Origin: Anaspis maculata
Taxonomy: Eukaryota > Arthropoda > Insecta > Coleoptera > Scraptiidae
Assembly: GCA_949128115.1 (NCBI GenBank)
Contig: OX421962.1
Span: 10,422,262 to 10,486,261 of the forward strand
Length of the DNA stretch: 64,000 bases
Direction: 5' to 3'
The notes under the pieces were generated by a model. The model worked only from the letters and a program-made list of their open reading frames with translations. It was not told the origin of the DNA and made no database searches. Numbering within the stretch: the first letter of the stretch is position 1; each line of letters starts with the position of its first letter. Shown one piece after another: positions 8,966 to 20,900 of this stretch. Position numbers and translations under genes: made by a program.

Positions 8966-11900
8966 ATGTCACTCAAAGGAGTCATCGGGGCCTGGCTGAG
9001 GTCGCTCGTGCCGGCCGCCCTCAAAAACGGGACGCCCGAAAAAGTCGTAAGTTACATAACACCTTCTTGGTTTATTCTTAGGTTAGGTCACATGTAGGTA
9101 GCAGGTATCTCGCCCGCATAATAATATGCCGTTTTATTGCAGGTTCCCACTTCCGGCAGGGCCGTAGGACAGCGGTTCTACAGCGAGGCGGCGAAAAAGT
9201 GCACCCTGATCCCGGGCGATGGCATCGGTCCGGAGATCTCGGCCGCGGTCCAGAAGATATTCAAGGCGGCCGGTGCGCCCATCGAATGGGAAGTCGTCGA
9301 CGTCACGCCAGTCAGAGTGAGTCTGTCGCGCGAACTAGACGCTCGCAGGGTGTTATCGGATAATGTGGTGTTTCTAAACAGGGACCGGACGGAAAGTTTG
9401 GGATTCCAAAGGAGGCGCTGGATTCCGCCAACAGGAACCACGTGGGGCTGAAGGGGCCTCTGATGACGCCCGTTGGGAAAGGACACAGGTCGTTGAATTT
9501 GGCGCTAAGGAAGGAGCTCAATTTGTACGCCAACGTGAGGCCCTGCCGCAGTTTGGAAGGGTAATTTTTTCTACTTGTAATTCTTCAGTTTTTTTTTTAT
9601 TTGTATTTTAATCCAGAAGAAGGAGCTGCTTGTGAAAAGTTGCTAGACATAGAAATTAGATACATGTCTCAATAACGCCCCTGTTGAATCTGCGGTCTAT
9701 ATCTAATGATCTGCTTTTTTGAGTATGTAACCCTTAAATGTAAAACGCCTCTTTATTGTTCATATCCGCGTTTGTGTATTCAAAGTTCATACAAATGTCT
9801 AGACGCAATAACAATTATTTTATCAACTGGAATTTTCGCTACTCTTCTAGATAAGCCTATCTTTCCAGAGGTTTTCTGAACAGTGACCTTGGATGTTTGT
9901 AAACGTCTTATAAGATTCCATTTGTTTTTTATACAGGGTGTTCATTACAAACTTCTCACCCCAAAGGACCCCGCACGATTCTTATGGAAAATGGCTCCCG
10001 GTTAAATTCTCTGAATTTTCGATATGTTGTAGCTCATGAGATGCTAATCAAATACCGTGAACCCCAAACTCAAATAATGGACAGTTTTTTACTCACAGGG
10101 GGTTGAAGTTGGAGGTTTTGGCGGCTTAAAAATGATATTCTGACGTAAATAAAAGCTTTTTATTTGGTTTCTCTTCAAGTTGTGTTTCATGCTAAATGTA
10201 TTTATTTGACAAAAAAATATCAACCCCCTCCTCCACCCCCATCCCCTATCTACCATCACAAAATTCGAGATTACTCTCAAAAGCCATGCAGATGGCTTCT
10301 GTGATTTAAATGATGAATTTTGACATAAAAATTATTTTCCACCCCTAATGTTGGGGTTCCGATTTTCCAATTTTCCTCGGTTGATTTGGCTGAATTTTTG
10401 GTATTGTGTACTTCTAATTCTGCTGAACAAAAAGTTCTCATGCCAAAACTTATTCCTATGGACTGTTTTTGTTCTACAGGGGACTGGAGTTGAAGATTTG
10501 AGAGCATAAATATTGAACTTCAGTCCCCTGCAGAACAAAAACTGTTCATAGTAATGAGTTTTGGTATAAGAACTTTTTGTTCAGCAGAATTAGAAGTACA
10601 CAATACCAAAAATTCAGCCAAGTTAACCGAGGAAAATTGGAAAATCGGCACCCCAACATTAGGGGTGGAAAATAATTTTTATGTCAAAATTCATAATTTA
10701 AATCACAGAAGCCATCCGCATGGCTTTTGGGAGTAATCTCGAATTTTATGATGGTAGATAGGGGTTGGGGGTAGAGGAGGGGGTTGATATTTTTCTGTCA
10801 AATGAATACATTTAGCATGAAACACAACTTGAAGAGAAACCAAATAAAAAGCTTTTATTGACGTCATAATATCATTTTGAAGCCGTCAAAACCTCCAACT
10901 TCAACCCCCTGTGGGTAAAAAACTGTCCATTATTTGAGTTTGGGGTTCACGGTATTTAATTAGTATCTCATGAGCTACAACATATCAAAAATTCAGAAAA
11001 TTTAACCGGGAGCCATTTTCCATAAGAATCGTGCGGGGTCCTTTCTCGCCGCCAAAACTTTTCACAAGAGAACGCCGAAACAAGTCGATTTTTATTTTGA
11101 GGGGAACATCTAAGACAATTGTTGCCAAATTTTTGTCTTCAACCTCCTCACCCCCACCCTACCCTACTTTAAAATTTCATAATTATGTTTATCATCACCT
11201 ATAGCATCACCTTCTCTTGTTAAACATCAAATTGAAGGTGAAAAAATTCTCTTAATCTACTCCCGTATCGTACTGGCTACTTTTCGGCACGCAAATGCGT
11301 GTCGTACTGGCGCTTGACTTTTATGACACTGAAAGGCATTGCTACCTCCAGAATTCTTCAATTTCTTCCAAATATTTTTAGTATGGGGGCATAGGTCGTG
11401 CCGTGTGCAGCTTCGTGAAGATATATAGAGTTATGTCTTGATCGATTTCTGGGGGATCAAGGACCATGAAAAATTATGGTGGAATATTGGCATCTGCTGC
11501 AGACAAATATGGTGGAGGCGCCGACATGGGCTTCATTTGGTAATAAGACACTGGCTGTAGCTCGTTTGTTTTTCAACGGATTGCGACATCTGGAACGTCA
11601 TTTTGTAGACAAAAAAATTCTCTTCTTATTTCGTACCTGAATTCACAAACGTCATTTCGTGAAACTGTCAAAATTGTCTTCATAAGATATGCTAAATTCC
11701 GCTGGTTTTTTAAGGTTATCCGATATTCTTGAAATGTTGCAGTATCATAGATCTTAAGGTGCTCTTTTCCAATTTCTACTTTTCCACTTCGCATCTTTTC
11801 TGTTTTGGCCGCCATATTGGAAAGATGGCGCCCAAAAAACAGTTTTTTGTCAATAACTTGAATTCAACTGACACAAGATTAAAACGAGTATATGCGGAGG

Positions 11901-14900
11901 AAAGCCCATTCAAATTTCAACAATTTGACATATCAGTCATTTATGTGCGATTTACGGTTCTTGAGTTAGAGCTTTCAGAACTTCCGGAAGCATCAACTTT
12001 CGGCATTCAATCAGCATGTTAAATTGATACCACCGTCATGTAGTAAGCAAATTAACCATAAATAGCTCTTGGCCATTAACCATAGATAATGAAAATTTCG
12101 AAAATCGATCATGGTGATATTAATTGTGTAATTACAGGGTGAACTGTGAAAGCAAACTGACTTTAGAAAGAAATAAAGGTAATATAGCATCTGAAGGATA
12201 TCAGATACATTCGAAACTCATTACAATGATGAAACTTGAGGTCATCATTCAGAATATCCACTTTCCACTTCGTATCTTTGCTGTTCTGGCCATAATTTTG
12301 AAAAGATGGCGCCCAAAAAAGATATTTTTGGATTTTTTTTGGAAAATTCGTTGTAACATTTTGGAATTCATATCCAAAGTGGAGGTCTATTGAATTCTCT
12401 AAAATATGACATCTGAATCACTCACGTGCGACTTACGGTTCTCAAGCTATACCGTTTCAAAGTCAATTTTCCCTTAGAGTTCACCCTGTAGTTGCATAAC
12501 AACCGTTACCATGATTGATTTTCTGGATAATAATGGTCTCTGGTTGACAACTTATCATTATTTATGGTTAATTTGACTGCCACGTGGAGCTAAGATCAAC
12601 TTGCCATGTTGATTGGATGACTAAAGTTGATGCTTTAGGGAGTTCTAGAAGCCATAACTCAAGAACCGGAAGTAGCACGTACACGAGTAAAGTGTCAAAT
12701 TGTAGAGATTTGAATAAGCTTTCATACGCATACAAACGCTTCCACCTCACATTGACTGAAATGAAGATATTGACAAAAAACTGTTTTTTGGACGCCATCT
12801 TTCCAATATGGCGGCCAAAACGGCAAATATACGGAATGAAAATGTGGAAATTCGGGAAGGGCGCCTCAAGATCTATGATACTGCCAAGTTTCAAAAATAC
12901 CAGATAACCTTCAAAAAAGGCCAGAGTTTAGCACATCTTATAAAGAAAATTTTGACAGTTTCCCGAAATGACGTTTGTAAATTCAGGTATGAAATGAGAA
13001 GAGAACTTTTTTGTCTACAAAATGACGTTCCAGATGTTGAAATCCGTTGAAAAACAAACGAGCTACAGCCAGTTTCTTATTACCAGATGAAGCCCATTTT
13101 GGCGCCTCCACCATATTTGCCTGCAGCAGATGTCAATATTCCACCATAATTTTTCATGGTCCTTGATCGCCCAGGTATCGATTAGGACATATCTCTATAT
13201 ATCTTCACGAAGTTGCACACGGCCAAGCCTTTTTTCACTCTATGCCCCCTGACTATTTAGGCAAAATAGATAAAATAGGATATTGCACTCGTTTAATAAG
13301 ACGTTTTGTCGCACTCTTTCCTTTGGGACCCTCCTCACTGCGTTCGTCGTCCCCCAAAAACAGTCGTGCGACAAACTTCGTCTTATTAAACTCGTATAAT
13401 AATATACTATTTTGTCAAACCTGATTTTGAAATTTTTACCCCCCCCCCAACCCTTTCCGTAATTCTGTCATTGCTAATTAAAAGAAAGCTTTTCCCCTAT
13501 CAACTCCCGATTTTTGAGAAATAGATTTTCCAGCTAAAACAGGCCGTTTTTTATTTTGAGAGGGACATCTAAGACACGTGTTGCCGAATTTTTTGTTAAA
13601 CCCCTTCGCTTCCCAGCTAAGAGATTTCTTGAAAAAGGTTAGGGAATATTGGAATATTTTTGCAGGAAGATAATTGTATTACCTTCAATTCGATGTTTCA
13701 CAAGGTAAGTAGTACGTATGAATCCATAGTTGGGAGTTACCATGCCTGTAAAAGTTTGGCCACCCTTTTAAATTTGTTCTTTGAGACCCTTAAAGACATT
13801 TAAGAAGGGTGGCCAAAGTGAGTCTCTGGGAAGTTTTCTGCAGGACACCGGAAACAAGATGGCGGCTCAAAAATATCGGAAACAATTATAACTCGGCCTT
13901 TAGTTGACCTACGAATGAAATTTCAAGAGTTATATTTATGTTCACCCTTTAGTTGGAAAGCATAGATAATAAAAAAAAATAATGTAGGGTAACAGCACCA
14001 GTAAATGAGCGGACTACATTTTTTTCCAATATTTTGCCACGTTTTTATCTCGCAAAATAACTGCACCTTATGTAATGTACAATTGTTTTTCAAGGTCTTT
14101 GAAGGCAATTTAGACATTTAGACAGGTGGCCAAAGTGAGTTACCGGAAAGATTAACACAAGGCCCTGAAGACAAGATGGGCGATAAAAATATCGAAATTA
14201 CATATTCTAAATTCGGCTAATATTTTATATTCGACCTACAAATTGAATGGAAACGATCATCAATGTTTTACCTTTTTTTTGATGAACATGATAATTACTT
14301 AAAACTCTCAATGTAGGGTAACAGCACCAGTAGGTAGTAAATGATAAATTTCTAAAAAAAAGTCGAGTTTTTTGCAATTTGTTTTTTAGCAATTTGAATC
14401 AGAGTAACTTGGGTCCTTTTGACTCTAAAATGAATACAGCTATTAGCCATTGCATCCACGGATTGCTGTATCTCTTCAGTAATGAATAGGGTAAGGAATA
14501 AATCTCTGAATAGATATTGTCACGATGTCTGAAATAATTCGAAAGTGCAGGCAAGCCAAAAAACAATGGATTGAGGAGATGTGTAAAGATGTGGAAGATG
14601 AGTGAGAAGTAGGGAAAACTGACTTATTTTAGGGATATCGAGCCAAGTAACACTGACATCAGAAACGAGGCGGAAGATATTTTGAGCGAAAATAAAGAAA
14701 AGGCAGACAGGTGGAAGAGATACTACTTGCGATGGGAAAATTATATGGGGGACAAAAAGAATTAGAAAATGCATTAGTAGGTACTGGAAAAAGTAAGAAA
14801 AAAGGAATATATGAAAAACAGTGAAGAAAAGAAATAATGGAATAGTAGGATACCTTTTGGGACACAAAGGACTAGTTCAAGATGTACTTCAGGCGGTGGG

Positions 14901-17900
14901 GATGAAGAGAAACAGAGGTAGACCCAGGTAAGATCACTGCTCCTAGACAAGCAATTCGTCATTCGTTATTTGGTTGAAGATTTTGTTCACTTGTAGCTGA
15001 TTATAATAATTATTTCATTCTTGTTCACTTATGACAAGAAATATCCGACTTGTGGGATTTCATAATTTTGTGTACATGGCGTATAAGCCGATAGTCTAGT
15101 TATTGTTATTTCCAATCCTGACATTTTTCATGCATGCATGCGGTCATTTCCGAGGGAAGAAGGAAGAACGCTCCAAGTATTGAGAAAAAATGTGGAATGC
15201 GATCATTTACTGGTGCTGCTACATACTCTACATGCAGATTTTGAAATTACCTTTATTCATAAGCAAGGGATAAAACAATAAATAATCAGACTAATTGCGA
15301 TTAGTATATATCGTTTAATGGATAATCGTTTAAATTTTATTCGTAGGTCGGATATAAGCCGACTTAACTATAATCCGATAGTTTTGACCGCCATCTTGTT
15401 TTCGGGATTCTGCAGGGAACTTCCCCGAGACTCACTTTGGCCCTAGGCAGGACAGAGATACACTAGGTTCAGGCAGTACATTGCAAAAAACTCGATTTTT
15501 TTAGAATTTGATCATTTACTACTGGTGCTGTTACCCTACATTAAGAGTTTCAAGTAATTATTATGTTCATCAACGGAAGGTAAAATACTGATGTAATCGT
15601 TCCCATTTTATTTGTAGGTCAAATATAAAATATAAGCCGAATTATAATAATTAATTTCGATATTTTTGTCGGCCATTTTGTCTTCGAGGCCTTGTGTTAA
15701 ACTTCCCGGTGGCTCAGTTTGGCCACCTGTCTAAATTACCTCCAAAGGCCCTAAAAAACAATTATACATTACCTTAGGCGCAGTCAGTGCAGTCGAGAAA
15801 AAAGTTACAAAATATTGGGAAAAAGTTCCCTCATTTACTGGTGCTGTTACCCTACATTATTTTTTTTTAATTATCTATGTTCTTCAACAAAAGGGTGAAC
15901 ATAAATATAACTCTTGAAATTTCATTCGTAGGTCAACTAAAGGCCGAGTTATAATTGTTTCCGATATTTTTGAGCCGCCATCTTGTTTCCGGTGTCCTGC
16001 AGAAAACTTCCCAGAGACTCACTTTGGCCACCCTTCTTAAATGTCTCTAAGGGTCTCAAAGAACAAATTTGAAAGGGTGGCCAAACTTTTACAGACATGG
16101 TAACTCCCAACTATAATAACACCAAGATTCATACGTACTAAAGGTAATACCACTTGAAATTTTAAAGTATGGTAGGGTGGGGGCGAAGGGGTTGAAGATG
16201 AAAATTTGGCAATACGTATCTTAGATGTCCCCCTCAAAATAAAAATCGACCTATTTTTGCTGGAAAATTTATTCCTCAACAATCGAAAGTTAATAGGGGG
16301 AAAACCTTCCTTTGATAAAATTAACGCATGATATACAGAGTGGTCCATCCTAGCGTATTATCCCATATCTGTCTTGTGATACATACATCAAATTGGAGGT
16401 GATAAAATTCTCTTTCTGCCAAACATTCAGGGTGGTCCATCCTAGCGTAACTATCCCATAGCGGTCTTACCGTTCAAGATAGAGAAAAAGATGTAAGAGA
16501 AAAGTTATATGGTTTGATGAGACCTATGGCCTGAAATTATTTTCGGTATACAGGATGTCGCATTTTGACGGAATAAGCGAAGCGTAAATTTTTTTCAATG
16601 GAACACCCTATATTTTCTTGCATTTTCGGATTCACCTTTTTCAACTGTCTTACGCCTGTATTTTTGTTTTTCAATTGTTTGGCAGTGCTACCAACTAAAA
16701 ATTAAAAACTGAAAATAATCACATTTTCACACTTTGCTTAAAAAAATTGTAGCGGCCCTGATTTTTAAAATTAAGAGATGAAACTTGACATGGTGATATT
16801 CAAGTCAAAGACCAATATTCCAATGTCAAAAAGTAGCGATTTCATGTTGATGGGCGTTCACAAAAAAAAATCAAACTTTATAAAAGTATCATAACTCATT
16901 TTTTTTTCAAATGTCATGCCCCCAATTTTATAACGCTATCCGATAGCTTTTTTTTTGCTCTTTCATTTTCTACTAGGGGTACTCTACTCTTAAACTTCAT
17001 ATTTTTCGAGATAATCGGGAGTTTTCACGAAATTTGCAATTTTTTATACTTTTTTCAAAAACTGAGTCGGCCGTGATGAATGACAGACAGCCTAAAAAGT
17101 ACACAGCTGTCAGTTAGTCAGTCTGAAAATTGTCTAACATAGAAAAATGGCTTTACGCGAGAGGAAATGATTGATATGATATTCTGGTACGAATCCAGAT
17201 ATCTAGGATTTCACTTTGATTTCTTTTTGCATTTAAGCCATTTTTCTTTGTTCGACAATATTCAAACGAGCAACTGACAGCTGCGTACTATTTGGCTTGT
17301 CTGTCATTTATCACGGCCAGGGTGCAAAAAAATCGTGATTTAAATGAAAAAATCAACAAAATCGATTTTTTTTTATTTAAATCGGATTTTTTAAATTTAA
17401 ATCAGATTTTTTTTTGATTTCAATTAGATTTTTTTGATTTAGATCAGATTTTTTCGGTTTCACTCGAATTGTTTGCCAGTTTAAAAAATCAATGGCAATC
17501 AAGGCTGAAATGCAGCACAAAAAAAAATAGATACTCTTCCAGTGTCCAGATCCATTGTTTTGTTTTTATACATATTTGAAGTTCTCGGTTTTTTCCAGAA
17601 AAGCTGAAACTCTGGCACCTCATTGAACTCAGTATGGTTCTAATCGTAACCCATACTGTATTGAACAATATGCAATAATTCACAATAGGTACTTGTCAAA
17701 ACAACAGGTGTCGTCACGTCTAGGGGGGTGGGGTAGGCTGGTTGTGCTGGTATGCGAGATTTTATATTTGCTCAGCGCTCAAAGAAAAATGTCGGGACGA
17801 GAAGCAGATGGAGTTTGGCCGTATTTCGTAAAGAAAACTGTACTGGGAAATCAAATACGATAAAATGATTTAAATCAAATGATTGAAATGAAAAAAATCG

Positions 17901-20900
17901 TTGCTTGAAATCACGATTTGAATCATGATTTAAATCAACTTGATTTAAATCTTCGCACCCTGATCACGACCTACTCAGTTTTTGAAAAAAATAAGAAAAA
18001 GCAAATTTTGTGAAAACTATTCCAGTAAAAATGAATGAGCATAAAAAAAGCTATCGGAGTAATTGGGGGCATGCCATTTGAAAAAATTGAGTTATGAGTT
18101 CTAGAATCGCTTTTTAACGGACCGAGTCTTTTATAACCGCAGTTTTTCTACCCGATCCCAAATGGAAAAACTATTCTTCAACCATGCCAGCTGAGCCAGC
18201 TCACAGAGAACTCCTGAAAAGGGGTTCAGTCCCTTAAGCTAGAGCTCTTCGAGACTGGGGGGTCGAGAAGCAAACAGCACATTCATTTGACTTCTAATAT
18301 GCAGGGTGTTTCAGATTTAAATCGTGTCCTTTCAAGAAGTAATGGAAAACGTCAAAAGAAGTCGACTTTCTCAAAAAAGTGTATGTCAGAAACGAATAAT
18401 AACGGAGATATGGGCGTTCAAAGTTGAACCTTAAAAATCGATTTTTCGTCATAGGTTTGGAACTTCTGAACCGATTTTGTTCCAATTTGGATCAAAGCTA
18501 ACTGAGATAAGTCTGTATCAAACAATATAACGCGTTCCATCAAACATTTCCAGGGGCGTGGGTAATTGGCGGTGCCCCCACTTTTTTACCCCCATTTTTC
18601 TAACCCTTGGGTAATTTGGTAAATTGATCATATTTTTGAATTCAACGTTCGATTCTAAAGAAAAAGTTACACCTGCAAAATTTTGATTAGAGGCTTCGTT
18701 CTCAAGATATTTGAGGTTGAAACTTCGGAAAACATCTCGAAAATACCACTTTCAAAACCCTACAAATTAAAATCCAAGATAAACTAATTATTCCTTTATT
18801 GGGATAGGTTTTCTAGGTGTTTCAACTTGCTAAATCATGAGTTCTTGTAAGAAACGAGAAGTTTTCAGGAAAAATATTTTTTTGGCTCTTGAAAGTGAAT
18901 ATTTTGATGTGTTTTGCGGAGTTTCAAACGCAAAAATCTTGAAAACGAAGCCTCTAATCAAAATTTTGCAAGGGTAACTTTTTCTTTGAAATTGAACTTG
19001 AAATTCAAAAATGTTAACAATCTACAAAATTACCTCAAGGGGTGAAAAATAGGGGTGGAAAAGCAAAGGCATTCCCCATTATTCACGCCCCTGAAAAATT
19101 TGAAAGGAACCTTATTTTAGTAAGCTTCGGTTCAAATTTGAACAAGATCGGTTGAGAAGTTTCAAAGTTATGACGAAAAATCGATTTTTAAAGTTCAACT
19201 TTGAACGCCTATATCTCCGTTATTATTCGTTTCTGACATATATTTTTTAGAGATAGTCTACTTCTTTTGACGTTTCCCATTACTTCCTGAAAGGATGCGA
19301 TTTAAATCTGAAGCACCCTGTGTTAAGAACTTCAAAAACATAAGAACGGTGAATTACAATCTCGAAAATACAACAAGGTGCGAACAGAGGGCCGCACTCA
19401 AATTGCCCCCTTTTCGAGGGTACAACCGGCTGCCTTTGCTGGAGAGCATGATGTTGGTATAGATACGAGGGCGCCACGAATAATCCAGTTTCCCGGTACC
19501 CCAGAGCTTACAACGATTCGGGGGCGGCGGCCACGTCGTAGGCAGCGTCACTGAAACAAAATCGGGCTCTCTTGACGAATGAACGAGTCGTGGAGGCGTC
19601 TTGGCGCTTCCCTTTTTGAGGTTAGACGCACTCTCAACAGAACAAAAGCTGACAGCCATCTGTCAAGGTGGCAGCTTTTTCCAAAATTGTGAGAGGCACG
19701 AGGAAGTACCAAAAAGAAGTTGGCGTCTGCGTAGTAAGCCGCCTACCTACCACTTACATAATTGGCGAGTAACATTACCGATGGTGGCGCTGCTGATGCG
19801 CTTCGCATGTAAACAAACATGTCGGATAGAGCACGGATTGTTGCCCGCGCGTTCAAAAATCTCATCAGTAGTAAGCGGTTTTTAATGTCCTCCAGACGTG
19901 GAACGTTAATTGGTATTGCGGTGGAACTCAAAAATGGCAGAAGCGCAATTGAGTGTTATGGAGGTTTTGAATCACTTGATGGACTTAACGGATTCTCGAA
20001 GTATCGTGATGGGAGAAGAAATTCTGAAGTCACAATTTCTTGTGTTGTGTGGTCGAAAGCGAACCGAATCAAGCATCAATTTGAACATAGACATATTTGA
20101 ATTGTGTTTACAAACAAGCAGCGCGTTGTATGAATCTCCTCACTAGGTAACTGGGAATGTAAATAAAAAAAATGGTAGTAGCAGTTCCTGTAAAATTGGA
20201 ACGTTCAAATGCACTTGCAAAGCAGGCCAGTCCGGGACATGCAAAAATATCGCAGCTGTGCTTCTTCGATGCAGCCATATAGAGCTCTTATTTTCAGCGA
20301 CACTTCCCAGGCTTTTCTCGTAGTCATATTTTCCACAGTGCCGAGTTTGTTTGTCATTTTGACTACCCAACTTGCGTCTTTCGCTTTCGACGGGAAACGG
20401 TGAAAATGTAACTCTTCCTTTTTCCGGTTTCCACAGCGCGACTCGCACTCGGAAACACAACTAAACCACTTTTTGTCACTATCTATCTTGCCACCTTCCA
20501 TTCTATGCCATTTTTGCTTGCCAGTCGTCGTACACGTGCCACTCTTATTTAAAAATGCAATGCTTTTGCAATCGACGACACCTAATATATTCAAGATAAT
20601 GAAACGTGCGTGGCTCACGTACTTTGTTGGGAAAAATTAACGCCGCGTTAAGTCAGATGGAATCAAATAAAGTCCCCAAACACCGCAACGCTCATAAGAG
20701 CCCACACAAATCTGCAGTTGAACCGTGCACAAACGTCGTTTACACGTTGGCCGTCAGATGGCGTATTCGATCTTGAAACTCGCCAATACTTAGTATATTA
20801 TTATGCCATTTTCATAAGACGTAGTATCATCATACGACTGGTTTTGGAGCACGACGAGCTTGCGAGGGGTCTTATTAAACGAGTGTAATATACTATTTTA

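Noticed and set aside
11573..13050. Two similar ~80-aa ORFs starting MAAKT on opposite strands
   Set aside because: They are the two arms of a non-coding palindrome; similarity is due to inverted duplication, and the start is the ATGGCGGCC motif.
20143..20618. Second minus-strand ORF (105 aa) overlapping the THAP-like frame
   Set aside because: Same sequence in a different frame, lacking the CVSEC and FHRFP features.
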